From contig DKTR01000125.1 of NCBI GenBank assembly GCA_002473385.1, positions 438-20,088 on the forward strand: a stretch of 19,651 bases of DNA, written 5' to 3'. This document shows positions 1-6,992 of this stretch, piece after piece (the stretch's first letter is position 1; each line of letters opens with the position of its first letter). The position numbers and the translations under genes are program-made. The DNA is from Lachnospiraceae bacterium UBA7225 (GTDB taxonomy: Bacteria > Bacillota > Clostridia > Lachnospirales > Lachnospiraceae). Below the pieces are notes generated by a model. That model saw nothing but the letters and a program-made list of their open reading frames with translations, was not told the DNA's origin and did not search any database.

Positions 1-31
1 ATTTTACCCAATTTGTCCCAAAAATTCAAGA

Positions 32-59
32 CATATTTTTTATAATCGCAAAAAATATG
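32..59 (-). other. AT-rich hairpin at end of the isc-mnmA-PHP operon
   Basis: A perfect 10-bp inverted repeat (CATATTTTTT and AAAAAATATG) with an 8-nt loop spans the stop codon of the PHP gene. It could slow or end transcription of the operon, but it is almost all A-T and lacks a U-run after the stem on the minus strand, so it is a poor intrinsic terminator. The flank is cut by the window edge. Confidence 0.25.
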
Positions 60-846
60 GTTTTCTTTCGCGAAAAACAGCGTAATAGCGGAAACCGCAT
101 TCCAGCAGCAGTTCGCGGATACACCCGAATTCCCCGGCAATCCACTCCGGTGCGTGTGCATCCGAACCAACCGTGACGATTTCCCCGCCCATCCGGCGAT
201 ATGCTTTTATAATATCCATGCAGGGATTCGGATTACCAAGCCCCTGCCTGTAACCCGCAGAATTGATCTCAAGCCCGACACCGTGTCCGATGAGAGACTG
301 CAGCGCCGCATCAAGAACATCCCGGTATTTTTCATAAGTATACTGCCTGTTTTTGTTCGGACCGTAGCGCACCACATAATCCAGATGTCCATAAGTATCC
401 ACATCAGAAAACGCAGACAGATTTTTCGGGATCGTCTCAAAATAGGTCCGGTATGCCTCTTCCTCCGTGCGTCCTTCGTAAAAATCCGCAAAATACGGAT
501 CTTTTCCCTCTACCGTATGAGAAGAGCCAATGACGAAGTCAAACTCCCATGTGCCGGAATATTCTCTCAAGAAACCGGCATGCTGTGCTTCCAGCCCAAG
601 CTCAATGCCAAAGAGCAGTTCCATCTTCCCACGATATTTTTCCTTCAGCTCCAGAAAGCCTCTCCGGTATGCATCCGTGTCCACTTCGAACGAAACGCCG
701 TTGTCCAGCATCCCATGATCCATATGCTCCGTAAAGCACATTGTCTGCAGCCCAAGCTGAAGTCCTCTTTCTATCATACGTTCCATCGGCGTATCAGAAT
801 CTGCGGAAAAGCTGCTGTGCAAATGGCAGTCTGTCAGAATACTCAT
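40..846 (-). CDS. PHP-family phosphoesterase, histidinol-phosphatase-like
   Basis: This 268-residue protein belongs to the PHP metal-dependent phosphoesterases; its length and motif order fit HisJ/HisK-type histidinol phosphatases, which remove phosphate from L-histidinol phosphate. Visible metal-binding motifs are TDCHLH (His8, His10), FTEHMDH near residue 40, GIELGLE near 80-86, GSSHTV near 107-112 and GSDAHAP near the C-terminus. The ATG overlaps the mnmA stop codon by four bases (ATGA), so it is the last gene of the iscR-nifS-nifU-mnmA operon and is probably translationally coupled. No other histidine genes are in the window, so the substrate is uncertain; a different sugar or nucleotide phosphate is equally possible. 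The fold call is firm, the substrate is not. Confidence 0.85.
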   Translation of the reverse strand: MSILTDCHLHSSFSADSDTPMERMIERGLQLGLQTMCFTEHMDHGMLDNGVSFEVDTDAYRRGFLELKEKYRGKMELLFGIELGLEAQHAGFLREYSGTWEFDFVIGSSHTVEGKDPYFADFYEGRTEEEAYRTYFETIPKNLSAFSDVDTYGHLDYVVRYGPNKNRQYTYEKYRDVLDAALQSLIGHGVGLEINSAGYRQGLGNPNPCMDIIKAYRRMGGEIVTVGSDAHAPEWIAGEFGCIRELLLECGFRYYAVFRERKPYFLRL

Positions 847-1916
847 AGAATTGTTCCTCCTCCAAGGACGTTTTCTCCGTCATAAAAGACTACAGCCTGT
901 CCCGGTGTCATCGCCCTCTGCGGTTCATCAAAAAAGCATTCTACGATGTCTGTATCTGCCATGCGGATCGTCGCCGGCGCGCCTTTGTGATTATAGCGGA
1001 TCTTCGCCGTTACACGCGTTTCTCCATTAATTCCGGGCACTGACATAAAATTCAGCTTATTTGCAGCCAGGTGACGTTTAAAAAGCATCTCATTTTCCCC
1101 GACCACCACCTCATTCGTCTCAGGACGGATATCCGTCACAAAAACACGGTGCCCCATCGGAAGATGCAGCCCGCGCCGCTGCCCGATAGTATAATGTGTA
1201 ATCCCCCGGTGTCGTCCGAGAACGGAGCCGTCAGCCGTTATAAAATTACCGGCAGGCATTTTTTTGCCGGTATAAGCTTCAATAAAAGAGGCATAATCAT
1301 CATCCGGCACGAAACAAATTTCCTGACTATCAGGCTTGTTTGCGACACGCAGCCCGATTTTTTCCGCAATAGCACGGATTTCATCCTTCGTGTACTCTCC
1401 CACCGGCATCAGCGTATGCGCGAGCTGCTCCTGCGTTAAGTTATAAAGCGCATACGTCTGGTCCTTTGCAGCGGTCGCTGAACGGCAAATCGTATACCTT
1501 CCGCCCGGAAGCTGCCGGATACGCGCATAATGCCCGGTAGCAATATAATCTGCACCAATAGAAAGGCTTCTCTGAAGGAGCGCTTCCCACTTCACATAGC
1601 GGTTGCAGGCGATGCAGGGATTGGGTGTCCGTCCGCACAGATATTCCTGCGCAAAGTAATCCATCACCTTTTCTTTAAATTCCGTCTTAAAATTCATCAC
1701 ATAGTACGGAATCCCCAGCGTCTGCGCAACGCGCCTCGCATCCTCCACGGCGCTCAGCCCGCAGCAGCCTCCGTTTTCTTCCTGCACCTGCGCTTCCTCA
1801 TCCTGCCAGATCTGCATGGTCACGCCGACCACATCATAGCCCTGTTCCTTTAAAAGCCATGCTGCCACCGACGAGTCAACACCCCCCGACATTCCCACAA
1901 CTACTTTTTTCTTCAT
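843..1916 (-). CDS. mnmA: tRNA-specific 2-thiouridylase MnmA
   Basis: MnmA (357 residues) makes the 2-thio group of uridine-34 in Lys, Glu and Gln tRNAs, activating U34 with ATP and taking sulfur that originates from a cysteine desulfurase. The PP-loop GMSGGVDS is at residues 8-15. The two catalytic cysteines are visible: Cys101 in TPNPCIACN and Cys201 in SQEICFVPDDD. The conserved ATGHYAR motif is near residue 127. The start chosen is the ATG at 1914-1916, preceded by AGGA about 8 nt upstream; an upstream in-frame ATG at 1967 would add 17 unconserved residues and overlap nifU. The gene sits 50 nt after nifU and overlaps the PHP gene by 4 nt, so the sulfur donor NifS and this acceptor are made from one operon. 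Confidence 0.97.
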   Translation of the reverse strand: MKKKVVVGMSGGVDSSVAAWLLKEQGYDVVGVTMQIWQDEEAQVQEENGGCCGLSAVEDARRVAQTLGIPYYVMNFKTEFKEKVMDYFAQEYLCGRTPNPCIACNRYVKWEALLQRSLSIGADYIATGHYARIRQLPGGRYTICRSATAAKDQTYALYNLTQEQLAHTLMPVGEYTKDEIRAIAEKIGLRVANKPDSQEICFVPDDDYASFIEAYTGKKMPAGNFITADGSVLGRHRGITHYTIGQRRGLHLPMGHRVFVTDIRPETNEVVVGENEMLFKRHLAANKLNFMSVPGINGETRVTAKIRYNHKGAPATIRMADTDIVECFFDEPQRAMTPGQAVVFYDGENVLGGGTIL

Positions 1917-1966
1917 CGTGTTATCCTGCCTGTCCAAATTTGCCTGCGTACAGGATGCCTGACGCA

Positions 1967-2410
1967 TTAATATGCTTCCTCTTCTTCCTCTTCGCCCTCA
2001 TGAATATCGGATTTCGGTTTCTGAAGCCCCTCTATTTTAATGCCGTGCTTCTCCGCATAATCCCAGAGCGCCGCATGAATCGCTTCCTCCGCAAGAAGGG
2101 AACAGTGTACCTTCACTGGCGGAAGCCCATCCAGAGCTTCCATCACTGCTTTGTTTGTCACCTGCAGAGCCTCCTGGATATTTTTGCCCTTCACAAGCTC
2201 GGTTGCCATGCTGCTGGTTGCCACAGCAGCGCCGCATCCGAACGTTTTAAACTTTACATCCTGAATAATACCGTTTTCGTCAATATCAAGATACATACGC
2301 ATGATATCGCCGCATTTTGCATTGCCCACGGTTCCTACACCGCTGGCGTTTTCAATTTCTCCCATATTTCTGGGGTGCTGGAAATGATCCATTACTTTTT
2401 CACTGTACAT
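1967..2410 (-). CDS. nifU: Fe-S cluster scaffold protein, NifU/IscU family
   Basis: A 147-residue U-type scaffold on which nascent [2Fe-2S] clusters are built before transfer to apo-proteins. The cluster ligands are visible: Cys33 and Asp35 (AKCGD), Cys59 (FGCGAA) and Cys103 (VHCSLL), matching the C-x-D...C...C pattern of IscU. It is the short scaffold-only form, without the central ferredoxin-like and C-terminal domains of full-length NifU. The start is set at ATG 2408-2410, with a strong GGAGGAAG ribosome binding site a few bases upstream; the in-frame ATG at 2431 precedes that site and is unlikely. It lies 29 nt downstream of nifS. The C-terminus is unusual: a run of six glutamates before Ala-Tyr. 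The symbol iscU would serve equally well. Confidence 0.96.
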   Translation of the reverse strand: MYSEKVMDHFQHPRNMGEIENASGVGTVGNAKCGDIMRMYLDIDENGIIQDVKFKTFGCGAAVATSSMATELVKGKNIQEALQVTNKAVMEALDGLPPVKVHCSLLAEEAIHAALWDYAEKHGIKIEGLQKPKSDIHEGEEEEEEAY

Positions 2411-2439
2411 TTTTCTTCCTCCTTCATCCACACTAAAAC

Positions 2440-3627
2440 CTATTTTACTGCCTGTTTTTTCACAAAATCTTCGTAAAGCGGAGACATGCTGCGCAGTCTC
2501 TCTACTATATTCTTAATCGTATCTACTACAAAATCAATGTCCTCCAGCGTCGTCTCTTCGCTAAGGGTCAGGCGCAGCGATCCGTGCGCGATCTCATGCG
2601 GAAGCCCGATAGCGAGCAGCACATGCGACGGATCAAGACTTCCCGATGTACATGCGGAACCGCTGGAGCCGCAGATGCCCTCCATATCCAGCATGATCAG
2701 CATCGATTCTCCCTCAATAAACTGAAAACTGAAATTTGCATTGTTCGGAAGACGATCGATGCGATCCCCGTTCAGCCGTGTATAGGGAATTTCTTTCATT
2801 ACACGATCGATCAGATGGTCACGCAGTGCGATTTCCTTTGCTGTACGCTCTTTCATTGTCTCTGCCGCGCGCCTGGCTGCAACGCCAAGTCCAACGATGC
2901 CCGGAATATTCTCAGTACCCGCGCGGCGCTTGCGCTCCTGCGCTCCGCCGTGGATAAAGGAACGGATCTTCACTCCCTTACGGATATAGAGGAAACCGAT
3001 GCCCTTCGGACCATTTAACTTATGCCCGCTCGCGCTCAGCATATCAATATGATACTCGTCTACGTTGATTGGAAGCTGTCCAAACGCCTGCACCGCGTCT
3101 GTGTGGAACAAAATGCCATTTTCATGGGCAATCTCACCGATTTCCTTTATCGGCTGGATCGTACCAATTTCGTTGTTTGCAAACATGACAGAAATTAAAA
3201 TCGTGGTTGGGCGGATAGCTTTTTTCAGCTCACTCAGCTTAATTTTTCCGTTTTCATCCACATCCACATAGGTAATCTCAAATCCGTTTTTCTCCAGATA
3301 TTCGCAGGTGTGCAGAATCGCATGATGCTCAATCTTAGAAGTAATGATGTGATTGCCCTTTGCACGGTACGCTTCTGCCGTCGCCTTCAGCGCCCAGTTA
3401 TCCGACTCCGAGCCGCCTGCCGTGAAATAAATTTCGTTTTCCTGCGCACCCAGAATATCTGCAATAGTCTCCCGCACCTCGTTCATTGCTTTTTTGCTGC
3501 TTCCGCCCAGTTCATAAATAGTAGACGCATTTCCGTAAAGCTCCGTAAAATATGGAAGCATGGCATCTACAACCTCCGGCGCTGTCTTTGTGGTCGCCGC
3601 ATTGTCCAGATAAATGACTTTTTTCAT
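2440..3627 (-). CDS. nifS: Cysteine desulfurase NifS/IscS
   Basis: A 395-residue PLP-dependent cysteine desulfurase that converts cysteine to alanine and leaves a persulfide for Fe-S assembly and tRNA thiolation. It begins with the family signature YLDNAATT. The PLP lysine is Lys203 in SASGHKLNGPKG, an upstream EHH motif is near residue 101, and the persulfide cysteine is Cys326 in SSGSACTSGS. The start is ATG 3625-3627 with GGTGGAG just upstream; an upstream in-frame codon would add 12 unconserved residues. The gene follows iscR by only 10 nt and precedes nifU by 29 nt. Group I (NifS/IscS-like) is favoured over SufS because of the extended cysteine loop and the nifU neighbour. Confidence 0.97.
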   Translation of the reverse strand: MKKVIYLDNAATTKTAPEVVDAMLPYFTELYGNASTIYELGGSSKKAMNEVRETIADILGAQENEIYFTAGGSESDNWALKATAEAYRAKGNHIITSKIEHHAILHTCEYLEKNGFEITYVDVDENGKIKLSELKKAIRPTTILISVMFANNEIGTIQPIKEIGEIAHENGILFHTDAVQAFGQLPINVDEYHIDMLSASGHKLNGPKGIGFLYIRKGVKIRSFIHGGAQERKRRAGTENIPGIVGLGVAARRAAETMKERTAKEIALRDHLIDRVMKEIPYTRLNGDRIDRLPNNANFSFQFIEGESMLIMLDMEGICGSSGSACTSGSLDPSHVLLAIGLPHEIAHGSLRLTLSEETTLEDIDFVVDTIKNIVERLRSMSPLYEDFVKKQAVK

Positions 3628-3637
3628 ATTCTCCACC

Positions 3638-4096
3638 TCAATTCTCACATTTTGCGGCAACATAGCCGCTTTTGCACTGTGCCTTTCTGCTCTCCCGGAT
3701 CAGCTGATCCAGTCTTATTTCATCTACAGCCTCTGTTATACTTTCATTGATCCTCTGCCACACATATTTGGTTACACAAAAGTCTGCACCCTCGCACCCG
3801 GTCTCTTCCTTCAGTCCCGGACACTCCACAGCCTCCAGATTGCCCTCCAGCGCACGCAGGATATCTCCCACAGAAATCTCCTCCGCCGGTTTTGCAAGCC
3901 GGTAACCGCCCTGCGCACCGCGCTCGCTGACAATCAGACCGGCTTTGCGCAGCTTTCCGAAAAGCTGCTCCAGATAGCTTTCCGAAATTCCCTGCCTCGC
4001 TGCCACACTGCTAATAGGAACCGCCTCCTGCTCACAGTACAGAGCCAGGTCGATCAATGCGCGCAGCCCATATCTGCCCTTTGTGGAAAGTTTCAC
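3638..4096 (-). CDS. iscR: Rrf2-family regulator, IscR-like
   Basis: A 152-residue Rrf2-type winged-helix repressor. Residues 1-70 carry the family signature (MKLSTKGRYGLRAL at the start, ISESYLEQLF near 37-46, GAQGGYRLAKP near 60-70). Three cysteines, Cys92, Cys101 and Cys107, sit where IscR-type proteins bind a [2Fe-2S] cluster, so the protein probably senses cluster supply and controls its own operon. The start is GTG at 4094-4096, giving the expected MKLSTKGRYG; AAGGTGG lies upstream. It is the first gene of the nifS-nifU-mnmA operon, 10 nt before nifS. CymR, a related Rrf2 regulator of cysteine genes, lacks such a cysteine cluster, so IscR is the better call. Confidence 0.93.
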   Translation of the reverse strand: MKLSTKGRYGLRALIDLALYCEQEAVPISSVAARQGISESYLEQLFGKLRKAGLIVSERGAQGGYRLAKPAEEISVGDILRALEGNLEAVECPGLKEETGCEGADFCVTKYVWQRINESITEAVDEIRLDQLIRESRKAQCKSGYVAAKCEN

Positions 4097-4124
4097 GCTG
4101 CCACCTTCAATCCTTTTATTTTTT

Positions 4125-4149
4125 AAACCCGACTAAATCACTCGGATTT
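4125..4149. promoter_or_regulatory. Putative IscR/Rrf2 operator palindrome
   Basis: A 25-bp imperfect palindrome (plus strand AAACCCGACTAAATC, then ACTCGGATTT) pairs at 9 of 12 positions about its centre. It lies immediately downstream of the predicted iscR transcription start and about 30 bp before the iscR GTG. Its form, a CCGA...TCGG pair around an A/T-rich centre, suits an Rrf2-family dimer. It could block iscR transcription and may also affect the divergent spoVB-like gene. The assignment is by position and symmetry only. Confidence 0.65.
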
Positions 4150-4159
4150 ATTCAAAAAG

Positions 4160-4188
4160 AATATAGCACTCATTTCCGGTTCTGTCAA
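4160..4188 (-). promoter_or_regulatory. Sigma-A promoter of the iscR operon
   Basis: On the minus strand a perfect -35 TTGACA (4183-4188) is separated by 17 bp from a -10 TATATT (4160-4165). Transcription should start near 4152, directly at the edge of the putative operator, about 55 nt before the iscR start codon. Confidence 0.85.
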
Positions 4189-4239
4189 GGCACATATTTG
4201 AATATATTGCAAAAAAGGTTACTCTTCATGGTGATTACT

Positions 4240-5565
4240 ATGCTGCAGAAACATACTATTCTGAAGGGCGCTGCCCTGCTGACTGCCGCCGGAATTGCCG
4301 GGCGGATTATCGGCTTTTTTTATAGAATATTCCTCTCCCGCACAATCGGTGCAGAAGGACTGGGAATTTATCAGCTTATTTTTCCGCTCTATGCGCTGTC
4401 CTTTTCCCTGACAGTTTCCGGCATTCAGACTTCCATCTCACGGTTTGTCGCCGCAAAAACAGCCTCCGGCGACCGCGGCGGAGCACGCAGGATTTTCCAC
4501 ATCGGCATGATTCTTTCCATCTCGCTGTCCCTGGGAGTGTCCTTTCTGCTGCTCCGTTTTCATGCGCTGCTGGCGAAAGAATTTGTCAGGGAACCGCGCT
4601 GCTCTGAGCTGCTGCGGCTGCTTGCCTACGCCGTGCCCTTTGGCTCCCTCCACGCCTGTATTAACGGATATTATTATGGCCTGAAACAGGCAAAAATACC
4701 CGCCATAGCAGAAGTGCTGGAGCATCTGGTGCGTCTGGGCAGCGTCATGCTGCTCTGCAGTATCTGGACAGAAAAGGGCATTGCCATCACCCCCGCGATT
4801 GCTGTTTACAGCATTATCCTGGAGGAATTTTTTGCCGCGCTCTTTTCCGCAACAGCACTGACCATTCATTTTTCCGCCCAGCCGCCTCTGCCGCAGCCGG
4901 TGCACTCTATCATGCATTATACAGGTGAGCTTCTGATACTCTCAGTGCCGCTCACGCTGAACCGCGTGCTCGTCAATGTCCTACAGAGCATTGAAGCGCT
5001 GCTGATCCCGCTGCAGCTCCGTCTCTCCGGTCTGGAAGCTTCTGCCGCTCTGAGTGTTTATGGCGTGCTCACCGGCATGGCACTGCCGCTGATTATGTTC
5101 CCATCCGCACTGACCTCCTCACTCTGTACCATGCTGCTGCCGGTCATCTCGGAGGCGCAGGCTTCCGGAAAGCTCTCCGCCATTATAGCCGCTATCCGCA
5201 AGCTCTGTCTGTCCTGCCTTGCGTTAGGTATCTGCTGTTTTCTCGGTTTTTTCTTTCTGGGCAATTTTGCCGGAAACCTGCTTTTCCACAATGAACTCGC
5301 CGGTTCCTTCATCCGCGCACTCGCCTGGATCTGTCCGCTGATGTACCTGAATCCCGCTCTCTTTGCCATTCTGAACGGGCTTGGAAAAACCTCGCAGGTT
5401 CTCGTACATAACCTTACCGGCGTCACTATCCGCATTGCCTTCATCGTCTTTGCGATTCCCGCCTTCGGTATCAGCGGCTACTTCACCGGTATGCTCATCA
5501 ACCAGCTCGTCACTTTCCTGCTGGCAGTACACAGTATCCGTAAAGCCCTGTCGCATACCGTGTAG
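4240..5565 (+). CDS. SpoVB/MurJ-like polysaccharide flippase (MOP superfamily)
   Basis: A 441-residue polytopic membrane protein with about 12-14 hydrophobic segments and little soluble domain. The N-terminal part (ILKGAALLTAAGIAGRIIGF, then RIFLSRTIGAEGLGIYQLIF) is characteristic of stage V sporulation protein B and related lipid-linked oligosaccharide flippases of the MOP superfamily, which move cell-wall or cortex precursors across the membrane. The start is taken at ATG 4240, preceded by GGTGATT and matching the usual SpoVB N-terminus; ATG 4228 is the alternative. It is the only long plus-strand gene in this part and diverges from iscR, so its promoter must share the 143-bp intergenic region, but no convincing -35/-10 pair was seen for it. 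Which precursor it flips cannot be told. Confidence 0.88.
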   Translation: MLQKHTILKGAALLTAAGIAGRIIGFFYRIFLSRTIGAEGLGIYQLIFPLYALSFSLTVSGIQTSISRFVAAKTASGDRGGARRIFHIGMILSISLSLGVSFLLLRFHALLAKEFVREPRCSELLRLLAYAVPFGSLHACINGYYYGLKQAKIPAIAEVLEHLVRLGSVMLLCSIWTEKGIAITPAIAVYSIILEEFFAALFSATALTIHFSAQPPLPQPVHSIMHYTGELLILSVPLTLNRVLVNVLQSIEALLIPLQLRLSGLEASAALSVYGVLTGMALPLIMFPSALTSSLCTMLLPVISEAQASGKLSAIIAAIRKLCLSCLALGICCFLGFFFLGNFAGNLLFHNELAGSFIRALAWICPLMYLNPALFAILNGLGKTSQVLVHNLTGVTIRIAFIVFAIPAFGISGYFTGMLINQLVTFLLAVHSIRKALSHTV

Positions 5566-5606
5566 CATGACAACTGTACGCCGAATCTCCTTATTACCAG
5601 CCATAT

Positions 5607-5653
5607 AAAAAGCAGAGAGTCCTTCATCCACTGCGTGATACACTCTCTGCTTT
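5607..5653 (-). terminator. Intrinsic terminator of the cell-wall-binding protein gene
   Basis: A perfect 12-bp stem (5609-5620 with 5642-5653, GCAGAGAGT core) with a 21-nt loop is followed on the minus strand by a run of five T. It lies 8 nt beyond the stop codon of the minus-strand gene. It also sits 44 nt after the spoVB-like stop and may work in both directions, though the plus-strand tail is weak in U. Confidence 0.8.
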
Positions 5654-5660
5654 CCTATTC

Positions 5661-6347
5661 CTATGACCTCATATTATCCAGCCTGCCGTTTTTATCCACA
5701 TGACGGGAACCGACCCATTTATTTTTCGCCATATAACCGCTACTGTAAAAGTAATACCAGTTGTATTTCCCAAGGCTGTCTTTGATGCACACCCACTTTT
5801 TCTGGGCATAAGTGCCATCCGCCTGCATGTATTTTGTGCCTTTCTTCGTCTTCCGGAAGCCGTTCTTCACATCCTGCCGGTAGCCTGCCACCGCACTGCC
5901 GTCCCCGCCGTAATAGATGCCGTTGTGCCAGTCATTTGTGAGCATCCTGCCGTTACTCTGCAGATAATGCCCGTTTTTCGTCCGGTTCTTCAGCATCCGC
6001 CCGCTGCTGTCAAAATAATACCAGTACCAGACACCCTTGCAGGCTTTCGTGGTCAGCTTTTTCCAGCCTACCTGCATATATCCCTTTTCGTCGAAACAAT
6101 ATGTATACGTTTTTCCATTCTTTTTGATATTCTTAAACACCCAGCGCTTATATGCCGCAGCATTGTTCGTCGTCTTCGTCCCCTTTAAATAATGGGTTTT
6201 CGACGTATAATACCGGTAATAATAGCGATATGTTCCGTTTTCCTTTACTTTTACCTTACGAAAGCCCGCGTTGACTGTCATCGCCGGAAGCAGCGCCAAC
6301 ATGAAAAATAATACTACAAACACCCCTGTTTTTTTCCGTATTTTCAT
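5661..6347 (-). CDS. Secreted protein with cell-wall-binding (choline-binding-like) repeats
   Basis: A 228-residue exported protein. Residues 1-27 form a signal peptide: MKIRKK, a hydrophobic core, then an Ala-Gly junction. The rest is rich in Tyr, Trp, Gly and Lys and shows degenerate repeats of about 20 residues of the cell-wall/choline-binding type: VWYWYYFDSSGRMLKN, HYLQSNGRMLTNDW, KYMQADGTYAQKKW, YNWYYFYSSGYMAKNKW and a final RHVDKNGRL. No catalytic domain is visible, so it is a binding or surface-organising protein rather than a hydrolase. Residues 30-90 are a less regular N-terminal repeat region. The start ATG 6345-6347 has GGGTGA 4-5 nt upstream. It stands alone between the coat genes and its own terminator. 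What it binds on this wall is unknown. Confidence 0.8.
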   Translation of the reverse strand: MKIRKKTGVFVVLFFMLALLPAMTVNAGFRKVKVKENGTYRYYYRYYTSKTHYLKGTKTTNNAAAYKRWVFKNIKKNGKTYTYCFDEKGYMQVGWKKLTTKACKGVWYWYYFDSSGRMLKNRTKNGHYLQSNGRMLTNDWHNGIYYGGDGSAVAGYRQDVKNGFRKTKKGTKYMQADGTYAQKKWVCIKDSLGKYNWYYFYSSGYMAKNKWVGSRHVDKNGRLDNMRS

Positions 6348-6388
6348 ATAGTCACCCTTTCTTTAAAAATACCTTCCCCCATATGTAC

Positions 6389-6417
6389 AGTATGGCACAG
6401 ATTTCCACAATAAGCAA
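6389..6417 (-). promoter_or_regulatory. Candidate promoter of the cell-wall-binding protein gene
   Basis: On the minus strand TTGCTT (6412-6417) and CATACT (6389-6394) are separated by 17 bp, 42 nt before the start codon. Both boxes are only partial matches to sigma-A consensus. The promoter sits inside the inverted repeat at 6392-6433. Confidence 0.4.
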
Positions 6418-6433
6418 GGGAAACCTGTGCCAT
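6392..6433. repeat. Inverted repeat between coat genes and wall-binding gene
   Basis: Arms 6392-6406 and 6419-6433 pair over 9 bp (ATGGCACAG/CTGTGCCAT), one mismatch, then 5 bp (TTTCC/GGAAA), with a 12-nt loop. It follows the coat gene stop by 26 nt, so it may be a terminator without a good U-tail. It also overlaps the -10 of the next gene's candidate promoter, so it may instead be an operator. The sequence does not decide between these. Confidence 0.55.
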
Positions 6434-6458
6434 CTTTGTTTACATTTAAATCATGTTT

Positions 6459-6707
6459 TTAGCCCATCGTCAGAATGGATTTTACATGCGCGATCTCTTC
6501 GGCAGTTGCTTTTGCCGCCGGAACATAATACTGCTTGCTTCTTGCGATCTGGAAAATTTCCTCCTGGGACATCTCGCACTGATTGCGGATCTGTTTGAGC
6601 GTCTGTTTCAGCTCTTTGTTCTCCGTCTGCGGAATCATTTCCCCATAGCGTACTAATTCTCCGTTGATACCTGCAAGGGTATCCGATACCATTGTTTTCT
6701 CGTCCAT
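6459..6707 (-). CDS. Small spore coat protein, CotF-like (82 aa)
   Basis: An 82-residue, mostly helical protein resembling the short CotF-type coat proteins of Clostridia. Seen features are the N-terminal TMVSDTLAGINGELVRYGEM, a polar helical middle (QTLKQIRNQCEMSQEEIF) and a C-terminal YYVPAAKATAEEI segment. There is no signal peptide or membrane segment, as expected for a protein made in the mother cell and laid on the forespore. The ATG at 6705-6707 has AGGAGG about 9 nt upstream. It is 13 nt downstream of the other small coat gene, so the two are one operon. The family call is from recognition of the pattern; expression in sporulation is inferred. Confidence 0.7.
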   Translation of the reverse strand: MDEKTMVSDTLAGINGELVRYGEMIPQTENKELKQTLKQIRNQCEMSQEEIFQIARSKQYYVPAAKATAEEIAHVKSILTMG

Positions 6708-6720
6708 GACTGCTTCCCTC

Positions 6721-6906
6721 CTACTGTAAAAATCCCATAAGCTGCTGCTTGGATTCCATCGCGCTCTGCGCAGATTTCTGGAAAAACTGCTTTACCGCCG
6801 GGTCCGTTGCCTGTGAGGCATATGCCGTCATCTTACAGTGTGTGGTAGAAAATCCGCCAATCAGATGGCGCAGATTCTGCAAATCAAGTTCAGATAATTC
6901 TGCCAT
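6721..6906 (-). CDS. Very small CotF-like spore coat protein (61 aa)
   Basis: A 61-residue helical protein, MAELSELDLQNLRHLIGG at the start and SAQSAMESKQQLMGFLQ at the end, similar in style to the N-terminal half of CotF-type coat proteins. AAGGAGGG lies 7 nt before the ATG, an excellent ribosome binding site that argues for a real gene despite its size. It is first in a two-gene unit with the 82-aa coat gene. Upstream, at 6907-6992, a CATAATGG-like element preceded by GAATAAA could be a mother-cell (sigma-E-like) promoter, but this is a weak visual match. glgA ends 86 bp upstream on the same strand. Confidence 0.68.
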   Translation of the reverse strand: MAELSELDLQNLRHLIGGFSTTHCKMTAYASQATDPAVKQFFQKSAQSAMESKQQLMGFLQ

Positions 6907-6992
6907 AAAAAAGCCCTCCTTGTCAACATATCGTTACATTACCATTATGCCAGCAAGAAGGGTATTTTATTCGTTTTTTTGAAAATGAAAAC

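Noticed and set aside
4097..4239. Sigma-A promoter for the spoVB-like gene
   Set aside because: Several AT-rich -10-like stretches exist (such as TATATT at 4203-4208), but none has an acceptable -35 at 16-18 bp.
4438..4917. Minus-strand 159-codon frame inside the spoVB-like gene
   Set aside because: Composition (Gln/His/Cys-rich) is typical of antisense translation and it conflicts with the conserved flippase frame.
5224..5643. Minus-strand frame inside the spoVB-like gene
   Set aside because: It is the shadow of a convincing plus-strand membrane protein; no ribosome binding site or recognisable domain.
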